Positions 53,001-60,900 of a stretch of DNA of 64,000 bases are shown here, piece by piece. Every line of letters starts with the position of its first letter. Positions within the stretch are counted from its first letter, which is position 1. The notes beneath the pieces were generated by a model that was given only the letters and a program-made list of their open reading frames with translations, was not told where the DNA came from and searched no databases. Source of the stretch: Neorhizobium alkalisoli (GTDB lineage Bacteria > Pseudomonadota > Alphaproteobacteria > Rhizobiales > Rhizobiaceae); NCBI RefSeq assembly GCF_007829835.1, contig NZ_VIWP01000004.1:434001-498000 (forward strand), given 5' to 3'. The position numbers and the translations under genes are program-made.

Positions 53001-53597
53001 CGCCACCGCAAGGATCAGCCCGTCCTGATGTTCCGTCGCATCCGTATGGCGTGTGCCGAAGATGACGGCGAAACAGGCCATCATCAGCGTCACGATCAGC
53101 GCCAGATCGACGAAATAGAGATTGCCGCTGCCAATGCCGTAATCGGTCGGGTCGAGCATGGCCGAGACCGAACTCGACACCGCCTTCAGCTGCAGGGCGA
53201 TATAGGGAATGGCGCCGACCAGCGCGATGACAGCCACCATCATCGCCACGGTGGAATTCTTGCCGTAACGGGCGGCGATGAAGTCGGCAACCGAGGTCAG
53301 CCTTTCCGCCTTGGCCAGCTCGACGATCCGTCTGACCAGCGGCATGCCGAGCGTCATCATCAGGATCGGGCCGATATAGATGCCGAGGAATTCCAGCCCC
53401 CTTTGGGAGGCCAGCCCGACGCCGCCGAAATAGGTCCAGGAGGTGCAATAGATGGCAAGGCTCAGCGCATAGACAGCGGGCCGTCCGGCCTGTGGCACGC
53501 CGCCGAGGCGACTGCGTCGATCGCCATAACTTGCGACAGCAAACAGCAGCAGCACATAGGCGAAGGCCGCCACGAAAATCACTGAGCCCGAAAGCAT
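50082..53597 (-). CDS. SLC5-type hybrid sensor histidine kinase (CrbS/MxtR/NahK-like)
   Basis: The 1171-residue protein (start ATG 53597 behind GGGGAGGAG) has an N-terminal SLC5 sodium:solute symporter-like domain of about thirteen helices (to about 530; LTSVADFIAARYGKNSTVAM). A PAS region with LDQASEALQYNQDMLQTALS and LSQMDQGIAVFDSSDRLTIW is followed by a coiled coil. The HisKA domain has FFAAAGHDILQPLNAARLY (His about 810), then an ATPase domain (VHDSGIGIPASKF, GLGLGLSIVDRIS) and a C-terminal receiver with Asp in VVIADYHLDDGDG (about 1096). CrbS/MxtR kinases signal acetate or related carbon sources to LuxR-type regulators, such as the one at 16539-17192. Confidence 0.9.
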   Translation of the reverse strand: MLSGSVIFVAAFAYVLLLFAVASYGDRRSRLGGVPQAGRPAVYALSLAIYCTSWTYFGGVGLASQRGLEFLGIYIGPILMMTLGMPLVRRIVELAKAERLTSVADFIAARYGKNSTVAMMVAVIALVGAIPYIALQLKAVSSSVSAMLDPTDYGIGSGNLYFVDLALIVTLMMACFAVIFGTRHTDATEHQDGLILAVAMESLVKLIAFATVGLTVLFVLFDGPADLIHKASNSLLVTSALSYETPISRWVTLVILSAFAIIMLPRQFHVTVVENRTARERKVAGALLPIYLVAINIFVLPVAIAGLITFGGIGDADLYVLTLPLAKGLPLVTLITFIGGFSAATAMVIVESVALSIMVSNDIIMPIFLRRKLMNNRSGQDADFTRTLLNIRRLSIFAVLLLGYGYFRMANSQSGLASIGLLAFAAIAQVAPALLIGLVWRRANARGAILGMAFGFIAWGYLLFLPSLGGPDNSYLAAAVLNFFLPGTGIFAGPETDPLVNATIFSLTLNTVAFVLGSLSRNPRPVERLQAGIFVKRHLRTQFATRGWKTRVSVADLKTTIARYLGEERMRRSFSNYEKTAGRRFVDDQQADMALIHFSEQLLGSAIGSSSARLVLSLVLQKAEDANSDTAWLLDQASEALQYNQDMLQTALSQMDQGIAVFDSSDRLTIWNRRFRNLLDLPDHVGQVGFALGDIVTLLAEHGETEAHDKAEMLRRFKTLDTSFSLVLQGGERIVEVRSNAMPDQGFVATFTDISERVAADMALKQANETLEQRVSERTAELTHVNHALAEARASADEANMSKTRFFAAAGHDILQPLNAARLYSSALVERLGQADGNSHLARNIDSALESVEAILGAVLDISRLDTGAMKPRFAALPLDDLLKRIATDYEPMAREKKLKFVVMPTSLRVRSDPNLLRRLIQNLVSNAIKYTLDGTVLIGARRRGDRVVVEVHDSGIGIPASKFRTVFKEFARLDEGARTAAGLGLGLSIVDRISRVLDHPVRLSSTQGRGTIFRVELPMEAQVPKAAQTAERGERRRRSQPLNGLRVLCIDNEPRILDGMGMLITGWGCAVGQAGSLAAVEAIIESRESPPEVVIADYHLDDGDGIAAILKLRAAYQTEIPALLVTADRTPEVRTDAERHDIGVQHKPVKPAALRAYLTQVAGLKRVAAE

Positions 53598-53787
53598 TGC
53601 TCCTCCCCGCAATGAAATGCGGAAGTTGCGACACTAGGCCAAAAGCAACGGCTTGGAAATCGGGTGGGGAATTGGCAAAAAGTCCAATAGGCCCTCATGT
53701 TTAGCGGCGCCGATTTTATGTCTTTTCAGCGCCGGTGGCTGCGCTATGTTCGAAATCGAATGTAACCAGCAGCAGGGGGTATGCCCA

Positions 53788-54219
53788 ATGTCCGTCATCA
53801 GCGAATTTCGTTCCTTCATCGCCAAGGGCAATGTCATCGACCTCGCGGTCGGTATCATCATCGGCGGCGCCTTTACCGGCATCGTCACGTCCTTGGTCAA
53901 CGATATCGTCATGCCGATCGTCGGTGCCGTCACCGGTGGCGGTTTCGACTTCTCCAACTATTTCATCGCGCTCTCGAGCGCCGTCACCGCGCCGTCGCTG
54001 GAAGAAGCGCGTAAGCAGGGCGCCGTCTTCGCTTATGGCAGCTTCATCACTGTCATGATCAACTTCCTGATCCTCGCCTTCATCATCTTCCTGATGGTCA
54101 AGGGCGTGAACAAGCTGCGCATGATGGAAGAAAAGAAGCCCGAGCCGGCCAAGCCTGCGCCGACACCGGCAGACGTGCTGCTGCTCACCGAAATCCGCGA
54201 TATCCTCAAGACCAAGTAA
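53788..54219 (+). CDS. mscL: Large-conductance mechanosensitive channel
   Basis: From ATG 53788 the product is 143 residues. MscL marks are [20 protein letters not shown] at the N-terminal helix, [18 protein letters not shown] in the pore helix (the conserved glycines), the loop with [11 protein letters not shown], and the second helix [20 protein letters not shown] followed by the cytoplasmic bundle. It opens under hypo-osmotic shock in the inner membrane. Earlier in-frame codons to 53653 are not MscL-like. Confidence 0.95.
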   Translation: MSVISEFRSFIAKGNVIDLAVGIIIGGAFTGIVTSLVNDIVMPIVGAVTGGGFDFSNYFIALSSAVTAPSLEEARKQGAVFAYGSFITVMINFLILAFIIFLMVKGVNKLRMMEEKKPEPAKPAPTPADVLLLTEIRDILKTK

Positions 54220-54273
54220 TCGCGGTTTTCGACGCATAAAAAGATTAGATCCGTTTCCCACGGATTTAGATGG

Positions 54274-54321
54274 GATTCCCTCTCCGGCCTTTGTTAAACA
54301 GAGAAAAACCGGAAGGGAATC
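54274..54321 (+). promoter_or_regulatory. Hairpin covering the ribosome site of the aminotransferase gene
   Basis: GATTCCC (54274-54280) with TCCGG (54283-54287) pairs with CCGGA (54309-54313) and GGGAATC (54315-54321). The Shine-Dalgarno GGAAGGGA lies within the right arm, so folding would hide the start at 54324. It may be a translational control element or thermometer; this is inference from pairing. Confidence 0.5.
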
Positions 54322-54323
54322 TC

Positions 54324-55493
54324 ATGTCGATCATAACAAGCCTCAGCCCCCGCTCGGTCTCCGCACCGGAAAGCGGCATTGTCGAGATCATCAACCATGC
54401 GCGTGGGCGCGACGGGCTGATCCCGCTCTGGGCCGGTGAAGGCGATCTGCCCAGCCCGGATTTCATCAACAAGGCGGCGACCGATGCGCTGAATGCCGGC
54501 GAGACCTTTTACACCTGGCAGCGTGGCATTCCCGAACTGCGCCAGGCGCTGTCCGATTATTACGCCCGGCATTTTTCCGTCTCCCTGCCGGTCGAGCATT
54601 TTTATGCGACGGGTTCCGGCATGCACGCGATCATGCTGGCCGTGCAGGCGGTTACCTCGCCGGGCGACGAAATGATCTACCTCTCGCCGACTTGGCCGAA
54701 CATCGTCGCGGCGATCGGCATTGCCGGCGGCCGCGCAGTCGGTCTGCCGCTCGATTTCACCGGCGGTGCCTGGGCGATCGATATCGCCAAGCTCGAGGCA
54801 AAAATCACGCCGAAGACCAAGGCGCTGTTCATCAACACGCCCTCCAACCCGACCGGCTGGACTGCGACGCTCGATGACCTGAAAAACATTCTGGCGCTTG
54901 CCCGCAAGCACGGCCTGTGGATCGTCGCCGACGAGATCTACGCTCTCTATTATTATGGCGGCGCCAAGCGCGCGCCTTCCTTCATGGACGTCATGGAAGA
55001 GGGTGACCGCATTATCTTCGCCAACTCCTTCTCGAAAAACTGGTCGATGACTGGCTGGCGCATGGGTTGGCTCGTCGCCCCGCCGGAAATTGGTCAGGTG
55101 ATCGAGAACCTCATCCAGTATTCCAACTCCGGTGTTGCACAGTTCCTGCAGCGTGGGGCCGTGGTGGCGCTGAACGAGGGCGATGCCTTCGTGCAGGAAA
55201 ATATCGACCGGGCGACGCAGGCCCGCGACATTCTCTGCGATGCGCTGATCGCCACCAACCGGGTCCAGACCCTGAAGCCGGATGGCGCTCTCTACGCCTT
55301 CCTGAAAGTGGATGGCGTTACCGACAGCCGCCTTGCCGCCATCGATATCGTCGACAAGATCGGCGTGGCGCTGGCGCCCGGCTCGGCCTTCGGCGAAGGC
55401 GGCGAACTTTTCCTGCGCGCCTGCTTCCTGCGCAATCCGAAACAGGTGGAAGAGGCTGCCGCACGCCTTTCGGATTACATTTCGGGGCTCTGA
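54324..55493 (+). CDS. PLP-dependent class I/II aminotransferase
   Basis: From ATG 54324 the enzyme has 389 residues of fold type I: GEGDLPSPDFI, then YATGSGMHAIMLAVQAV, LFINTPSNPTGWTATLDDL, the VADEIYALYYYGG block with the Asp and Tyr contacting PLP, and the PLP Lys in FANSFSKNWSMTGWRMGW, followed by FLRACFLRNPKQVEEAAARL with the substrate-carboxylate Arg. The substrate (aspartate, alanine or aromatic acid) cannot be fixed. The leader has a ribosome-site hairpin. Confidence 0.9.
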   Translation: MSIITSLSPRSVSAPESGIVEIINHARGRDGLIPLWAGEGDLPSPDFINKAATDALNAGETFYTWQRGIPELRQALSDYYARHFSVSLPVEHFYATGSGMHAIMLAVQAVTSPGDEMIYLSPTWPNIVAAIGIAGGRAVGLPLDFTGGAWAIDIAKLEAKITPKTKALFINTPSNPTGWTATLDDLKNILALARKHGLWIVADEIYALYYYGGAKRAPSFMDVMEEGDRIIFANSFSKNWSMTGWRMGWLVAPPEIGQVIENLIQYSNSGVAQFLQRGAVVALNEGDAFVQENIDRATQARDILCDALIATNRVQTLKPDGALYAFLKVDGVTDSRLAAIDIVDKIGVALAPGSAFGEGGELFLRACFLRNPKQVEEAAARLSDYISGL

Positions 55494-55580
55494 AAGGCGG
55501 GTCGCGACCGCCTTCAGGGCAGATCGATAAAATTCGAATGAATCCGGTAAGTCTGTATTTGCCGTGATCCAAGCAAAAGT

Positions 55581-55599
55581 CCGGCGAGGGGCTCGCCGG
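55581..55599 (+). other. Stable hairpin in the galE leader
   Basis: CCGGCGAG (55581-55588) pairs perfectly with CTCGCCGG (55592-55599) around a three-base loop. No U-tract follows, so this is not a clear terminator. It stands about 60 bases before galE. Confidence 0.5.
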
Positions 55600-55662
55600 T
55601 AAGCATTGTTGAAGAACAGCCGTGTTTTCTTCAGGTCAATAACAAAGGCCGGGAGAAAAGAC

Positions 55663-56697
55663 ATGGCTGTTCTTGTAACGGGTGGTGCAGGATATATCGG
55701 GAGCCACATGGTCTGGGCGCTGCTCGATGCAGGCGAGACCGTGGTCGTGCTCGACCGGCTTTCGACCGGTTTTCGCTGGGCGGTGCCGGACGAGGCACGC
55801 TTTTATCTCGGTGATGTCGGTGACCAGATTCTTCTGAAGCAGATCTTTGCCGAAAACGATATAGACGCGATCTTCCATTTCGCCGGCTCGATCGTCGTGC
55901 CGCAATCGGTCGCCAATCCGCTCGAATATTACGAGAACAATACCGGCAAGACCCGCCTTCTCGCAGCCGCCGCCGTCGAGGCCGGCATCCGCCATTTCGT
56001 CTTCTCTTCGACGGCCGCCGTTTATGGCGACCAGAAGGATGATGCGCCGGTTCCGGAAAGCGTTCCGCTGAACCCGAAAAACCCTTACGGCCAGTCGAAG
56101 CTGATGTCGGAACTGATGCTGCGCGATGCCGCTGCCGCCCATAACTTCCGCTTTGTTGCCCTGCGTTATTTCAACGTTGCCGGCGCCGATCCGCTCGGCC
56201 GCACGGGCCTTTCGACCGAAGGTGCGACCCACCTGATCAAGATCGCCTGCGAGGCATCGCTGAAAAAGCGCCGCGGTGTTGATGTTTATGGCACCGACTA
56301 TCCGACGCCTGATGGCACCGGCATCCGCGACTATATCCACGTCACCGACCTCGTCGATGCGCATCTGAAGGCGCTGAGTTATCTGCGCCGGGGCGGCGAG
56401 CCGCTGATCGCCAATTGCGGTTATGGCCGCGGTTATTCGGTTCTGGAAGTTCTGGAAGCGGTCAAGCGCATCGGTGGCCGCCGTTTCGAGATCAAGTACG
56501 GTCCGCGCCGTCCGGGCGATGCCGCAAGCGTCGTCGCCAATGCGACACTTGCCCGCCGTTTGCTCGAATGGACACCGCGCCACGACGATCTCGACCTGAT
56601 CGTCGAAACCGCGATCCGCTGGGAGCGCGAGCTCGACAACCGCAAGCCGGATAGCCTGCGCTCGATCCAGACAAGATTGGCTTCGGCCCGCTTCTGA
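55663..56697 (+). CDS. galE: UDP-glucose 4-epimerase
   Basis: From ATG 55663 (CCGGGAG upstream) the 344-residue SDR enzyme has the NAD-binding VLVTGGAGYIGSHMVWALLD, the Ser-Tyr-Lys triad in VFSSTAAVYGD and NPYGQSKLMSELML, and RYFNVAGADPLGRTG with the substrate loop, then DYIHVTDLVDAHLKAL. It interconverts UDP-glucose and UDP-galactose for surface polysaccharides. In rhizobia such a gene may be exoB-like. Confidence 0.92.
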   Translation: MAVLVTGGAGYIGSHMVWALLDAGETVVVLDRLSTGFRWAVPDEARFYLGDVGDQILLKQIFAENDIDAIFHFAGSIVVPQSVANPLEYYENNTGKTRLLAAAAVEAGIRHFVFSSTAAVYGDQKDDAPVPESVPLNPKNPYGQSKLMSELMLRDAAAAHNFRFVALRYFNVAGADPLGRTGLSTEGATHLIKIACEASLKKRRGVDVYGTDYPTPDGTGIRDYIHVTDLVDAHLKALSYLRRGGEPLIANCGYGRGYSVLEVLEAVKRIGGRRFEIKYGPRRPGDAASVVANATLARRLLEWTPRHDDLDLIVETAIRWERELDNRKPDSLRSIQTRLASARF

Positions 56698-56814
56698 AGA
56701 AGCGACTTACGAGGAGGCGACGACTGGCGCTGCATGACTAGCCACATGCAGCGCCGGTCTGGTTTTCGCCAGGATTTATCTTTAGAAGATCCGCATCGAA
56801 ACCCGGTCCCGACC

Positions 56815-57765
56815 ATGCGCCCCTTTGCCATCGCTGCCTTCCTGTCCGTCTGCCTGCCCTTCGTGGCCGCTGCGGAAACCTCCGTCCTGCCGAAGACCGC
56901 CACACCGGCCGTAAAAAGCCCCGGCGCAGCAATGGCCACGACGGCGACGACAGCGCAGCCAGCAATATCGTCACCCGCCGCGCCTCAATCGCCCACAGCG
57001 AAGACAGCAGTCTCCGGCACGATCTCTCCGAAGAGCGCGACATCAGCCTTGCCATCCGCCACGGCAAAAGGGCCAAAACTGCTTGAGCCGCATCTTCATG
57101 TCGCCAAGTCCGGCGATACCCGTCATCCGCGGGTGGCGCTGACTTTTGACGCCTGCATGGGCAAGGCCGACGAGCGCATCCTGTCGACGCTTCTGAGCGA
57201 GCGCATTCCCGCAACCATCTTCGTGACAGCCCGCTGGCTGCGCAGCAACCCGCAGACCGTCGCAATTCTCCTGCAGAACGCCGACCTGTTCGACCTGGAA
57301 AATCACGGCGAAAATCATATCCCGGCCGTCGACGTACCGGTCGCGATCTATGGCATTGCAGCGGCCGGCTCACCCGAAGCCGTCGGCCGCGAAGTCGGCC
57401 GCGGCGCCGACGCAATGATCGCCGCCGGCATTCCCGCCCCCCGCTGGTTCCGCGGCGCCACCGCCAAATACGACCCGTCCTCGATCCGCGAAATCCGCGC
57501 CATGGGCTACAAGATCGCCGGTTACTCGCTGAACGGCGACGACGGCTCGCTGCTGGGCGCGGCAATGGCGGAAAAACGCATCACAGGCGCCAAGGACGGT
57601 GACGTGGTTATCTCCCACATCAACCAGCCCACCCACGCCGCCGGCGAGGGCGTCGCCCGCGCGATTCGAGCATTGAAGGCAAAGGGTACGGAATTCGTGC
57701 GCCTGTCGGATGTGGATGCGGCCGGGGATGCGGGAACGACGGCCGCGGTGACGCCGGCGCTGTGA
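56815..57765 (+). CDS. Polysaccharide deacetylase (NodB-fold), exported
   Basis: The 316-residue protein begins with a signal peptide (RPFAIAAFLSVCLPFVAAAE), then a Thr/Ala/Pro-rich linker (about 25-90). A CE4/NodB-type catalytic domain follows with VALTFDACMGKADERIL (metal Asp), NHGENHIPAV (metal His pair), IPAPRWFRGATAKYD and GAKDGDVVISHINQP near the end. It probably deacetylates peptidoglycan or another periplasmic glycan. It follows galE on the same strand by 117 bases. Start 56815 is chosen for the clean signal peptide. Confidence 0.9.
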   Translation: MRPFAIAAFLSVCLPFVAAAETSVLPKTATPAVKSPGAAMATTATTAQPAISSPAAPQSPTAKTAVSGTISPKSATSALPSATAKGPKLLEPHLHVAKSGDTRHPRVALTFDACMGKADERILSTLLSERIPATIFVTARWLRSNPQTVAILLQNADLFDLENHGENHIPAVDVPVAIYGIAAAGSPEAVGREVGRGADAMIAAGIPAPRWFRGATAKYDPSSIREIRAMGYKIAGYSLNGDDGSLLGAAMAEKRITGAKDGDVVISHINQPTHAAGEGVARAIRALKAKGTEFVRLSDVDAAGDAGTTAAVTPAL

Positions 57766-58085
57766 TCCGATATTACGAATATTTTCATCCGTGCCGACAC
57801 GCAACGCCTGCGCAAAAAGATCAGCTGTTCTGGGCCCTAGGACATACCTAAGACGAAGGCTGCTGCGTTTCGTAAGCGCCCTGCAACCGGCGTCGCTCGA
57901 GATAAATGTCGGGACGCGCGAATATGGCGATATCTACTGTCCATTCGCGCTGAAAATAGGGCATTATTTCCTGGGGTGATTCTGGTTCGGGATTCGCGGC
58001 CATAGCGGGCTATAGGGGCGCGCCATGGTAGACAGTTTTCGTGCAAACCAGTATGCGACCCCTCGTTGAATTGAGAGGAATCGTT
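57766..58085. other. Intergenic region before the HAD/nucleotidyltransferase operon
   Basis: These 320 bases carry the presumed promoter of the four-gene operon. Short open frames (for example 57791-57979) are not coding by character. No clear terminator after the deacetylase gene, repeat or RNA gene was recognised. Confidence 0.45.
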
Positions 58086-58712
58086 GTGATAAGGGCAGTT
58101 CTGTTCGATATGGATGGTGTGCTGATCGATGCGAAGGATTGGCACTATGAGGCTCTGAACGATGCCCTGTCTCTCTTCGGTTTCGAGATCAGCCGCACCG
58201 AGCATCTGTCTGCCTATGACGGGTTGCCGACCCGTAAGAAGCTGGAATTGCTGTCTCAGACAAAGGGCCTGCCGCGCAAGCTGCATAACTTTCTGAACGA
58301 GTTGAAGCAGAGGCGCACGCATGAGATTACCATTCAGCGTTGCCGTCCGATGTTCCATCATCAGTATGCGCTCGCTCGCCTGAAGCGCGACGGCATGAAG
58401 ATCGCCGTCTGCTCCAACTCCATCCGTTCGACCATCGACGTGATGATGAAGAATGCGGCGCTCTCGGAATATCTGGATTTCTTCCTGTCGAATGAGGAAG
58501 TTTCTGCGCCAAAACCCAATCCGGAAATCTATGTCAAGGCGATCGAGCAATGCGGCCTGCAGCCGTCCGAGGTGCTGATCGTCGAGGACAATCACCATGG
58601 CATCGAGGCGGCCCGCAAGTCGGGTGGTCATGTGATGGAAGTCAAGGACGTCTATGACGTGACTTACGACCGTATAAATGCAGCCATTCTGCGGGCGGAG
58701 GCAAGCCGATGA
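58086..58712 (+). CDS. HAD-superfamily phosphatase
   Basis: Starting at GTG 58086 (GAGAGGA seven bases upstream) the product is 208 residues. Motif I is AVLFDMDGVLIDAKDWHY with nucleophile Asp, motif II VCSNSIRST, motif III Lys in APKPNPEIYVKAIEQCG and motif IV IVEDNHHGIEAARKSGG. An alpha-helical cap follows motif I, as in phosphoglycolate phosphatase and beta-phosphoglucomutase relatives. It likely removes phosphate from a small sugar or polyol phosphate. The stop overlaps the next start by four bases. Confidence 0.88.
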   Translation: MIRAVLFDMDGVLIDAKDWHYEALNDALSLFGFEISRTEHLSAYDGLPTRKKLELLSQTKGLPRKLHNFLNELKQRRTHEITIQRCRPMFHHQYALARLKRDGMKIAVCSNSIRSTIDVMMKNAALSEYLDFFLSNEEVSAPKPNPEIYVKAIEQCGLQPSEVLIVEDNHHGIEAARKSGGHVMEVKDVYDVTYDRINAAILRAEASR

Positions 58713-60208
58713 GATATCTCGTTCCCATGGCAGGTCAGTCGGATTTCTTCCCGAAATCTGAATATACCTTTCCGAAGCCGCTGGTCGAAATCGGCGGGAG
58801 GCCGATGATTGCCCATGTCATCAACGGCATTCAGGCCTATGATCCGGAGGCGGAATTCATCTTTGTTGTCCGCAAGGAGGATTGTGACCGCTTCAGTCTT
58901 GATTCATCGCTGGCACTTCTCTGCGACCGTCCCTGCAAGGTTGTGCCTCTGGTTGAGCCGACGCGTGGCTCGGCCTGCACGGCGTTGATGGCGATCGAAG
59001 AGATCGCGGATGACGAGCCGCTCGTGATCTGCAACGGCGACCAGGTCATCAACGCCGATATCAAGGTCATTAATGATCGGTTTCTTGCTCAGGAGGTCGA
59101 TGCCGCCGTCATCACCTTCCCTTCCGTGCATCCGCGCTGGTCATATGCTGCGGCAAACGACGAGGGCTCCGTCATCGAGGTCGCCGAAAAACGGGTTTTG
59201 AGCCGTCGTGCCATTGCAGGTTATTATTTCTTCCGCCGTGGCATGGGCTTCGTGGAAGCAGCCATGAAGTCGATCGACAACAACGCCAGTGTCGATGGCA
59301 GCTTCTACATCGCGCCGACGTTAAACGAATTCATTCTGACGACGGGCAAGGTCTCCTATCACGACATCAGGGAAGATCAGTTCCACAGCATGTATTCGCC
59401 GCAGCGTGTCGAGGTCTACCAGCGCTGGCTGGAAGCACGTGCCCTGGCCGAACCGGTGATGCAGAAGCCGCTGCAGATCGTTATCCCGATGGCGGGTCTC
59501 GGCAGCCGTTTTGCCAATGCCGGTTATGCCAAGCCAAAACCGTTCATTGACGTCAATGGCGCAACCATGATCGAGCGGGTTCTGGAAAACTTGCAGACAC
59601 CGGATGCGCGCTTCATCCTCCTGGCTCGCCAGGAACATGTCGATGCCGAACCGGAGATCGTCAAAAAACTTCTTGCCCGCGGTGATGTCGAGATCGTTCC
59701 GGTTTCGAAGGTCACCGAAGGGGCCGCCTGCACGATCGCCCTGGCTCGGCCGGTTCTTGATCCCGACGCACCGATGCTGATCGCCAATTGCGACCAGATC
59801 ATCGATTTCGAATGTGCGGCCTATATCCGCGATGCCGTCAGCCGCGATCTCGCCGGCAGCATCCTCGTCTTCCATGACAAGGATCGCGATCCGAAATGGT
59901 CGTTTGCAAAGCTCGATGCGGCTGGCCTTGTCACGGAAGTGCAGGAGAAAAAGGCGATTTCCGATCTCGCGACGGTCGGTCTCTATTATTTCGCCAAGGC
60001 ACATTATTTCATGGATTCGGCGCTCGACATGATCGCCAAGAACGAACGCGTCAACAACGAGTTCTATGTCTGCCCGGTCTATAACTACATGATCGCCGAC
60101 AAGAAGGTGACCGGTGTGTTCGAGGTGAAGCCGGACGCGATGCATGGCATCGGCACGCCGGCCGATCTCGACGCCTATCTGGAACTCCTGAAGACCCGCG
60201 CCGCATGA
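58709..60208 (+). CDS. Tandem double sugar-nucleotidyltransferase (two NTase domains fused)
   Basis: The 499-residue protein has two NTP-transferase domains in a row. Domain 1 (about 1-240) starts RYLVPMAGQSDFFPKSEY, TFPKPLVEIGGRPMIAHVI: the usual GxGxR loop is altered to GQSDFF, so its catalytic role is uncertain. Domain 2 (about 254-499) has the standard IPMAGLGSRFANAGYAKPKP loop and IANCDQIIDFECA, DKDRDPKWSFAKLD. Both share NGDQVINAD/NCDQIIDF-type metal motifs. This class activates a phosphorylated sugar or polyol with a nucleotide. It overlaps both neighbours by four bases, so all three are co-translated. Confidence 0.88.
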   Translation: MRYLVPMAGQSDFFPKSEYTFPKPLVEIGGRPMIAHVINGIQAYDPEAEFIFVVRKEDCDRFSLDSSLALLCDRPCKVVPLVEPTRGSACTALMAIEEIADDEPLVICNGDQVINADIKVINDRFLAQEVDAAVITFPSVHPRWSYAAANDEGSVIEVAEKRVLSRRAIAGYYFFRRGMGFVEAAMKSIDNNASVDGSFYIAPTLNEFILTTGKVSYHDIREDQFHSMYSPQRVEVYQRWLEARALAEPVMQKPLQIVIPMAGLGSRFANAGYAKPKPFIDVNGATMIERVLENLQTPDARFILLARQEHVDAEPEIVKKLLARGDVEIVPVSKVTEGAACTIALARPVLDPDAPMLIANCDQIIDFECAAYIRDAVSRDLAGSILVFHDKDRDPKWSFAKLDAAGLVTEVQEKKAISDLATVGLYYFAKAHYFMDSALDMIAKNERVNNEFYVCPVYNYMIADKKVTGVFEVKPDAMHGIGTPADLDAYLELLKTRAA

Positions 60209-60888
60209 AATGCGTCGTTCCGCTTGCCGGTCCCGATATCTTCCTGGAGGGCAGGGGCTTCAAGCCGTTGATTGATCTCGACGGTGATACGCTGATCCAC
60301 CGCACACTTGCCGGCCGCCCCTGGGCGGCCGTGCTCGCGCCGGAGGATTACATCTTCGTCACCCGCAGTGATATCGGCACAAGCGAGCTCAACGACTATC
60401 TCCGTGCGACCTGGCCGGGTTGCCGTGTCGTCACAATCCCGGGCATTACCGATGGCGCAATGCTGAGCGCGCTTGCCGGTATCCTCATGGTGCCGGATGA
60501 CACGCCCATCATCGTCGATCTCGCCGATATTATGTTTGATGCATCGGACCTGAAGACGATCACCTTCGACGACCGGCTAGGAGCGATCATCCCGAGCTTC
60601 AAGTCGCAGGAGCCGATCTACAGCTATCTCGTCATCGAGAACGGCCTGGTAACGCAGGCTGCCGAAAAGCGCGTCATCAGCAACAATGCCTCGGCCGGTG
60701 TCTATATTTTTCGAGATCGGAAAGCCTATCTGGCAGCCGCAGCCCATTCAATCACTCACCGCGACGAGCTGCGGTTCAAAAATATTTATTTTGTTTGCCC
60801 GATGGCCAATGGCCTGATCGAGGCTGGCTATTCTGTCACAAGCCCGTCAGTCGAAAACGTTATTTCGATCAGCAAAGATTTTCATTGA
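60205..60888 (+). CDS. Third nucleotidyltransferase-like protein, diverged
   Basis: The 227-residue protein resembles a single NTase domain: CVVPLAGPDIFLEGRGFKPL, IDLDGDTLIHRTL, PIIVDLADIMFDASDLKT (metal position) and YSYLVIENGLVTQAAEKRV, SNNASAGVYIFRDRKAYLAA. The nucleotide loop is altered (LAGPDIFLEGRG), as in domain 1 of the preceding gene. It may be a regulatory or chaperone subunit, or an enzyme with a different substrate. It starts inside the end of the preceding gene (ATGA). Confidence 0.82.
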   Translation: MKCVVPLAGPDIFLEGRGFKPLIDLDGDTLIHRTLAGRPWAAVLAPEDYIFVTRSDIGTSELNDYLRATWPGCRVVTIPGITDGAMLSALAGILMVPDDTPIIVDLADIMFDASDLKTITFDDRLGAIIPSFKSQEPIYSYLVIENGLVTQAAEKRVISNNASAGVYIFRDRKAYLAAAAHSITHRDELRFKNIYFVCPMANGLIEAGYSVTSPSVENVISISKDFH

Positions 60889-60900
60889 GGAACATGCGCC

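Noticed and set aside
51807..53585. A 592-codon plus-strand frame over the hybrid kinase gene
   Set aside because: Antisense to the SLC5 domain; strongly skewed, His/Arg/Asp-rich composition.
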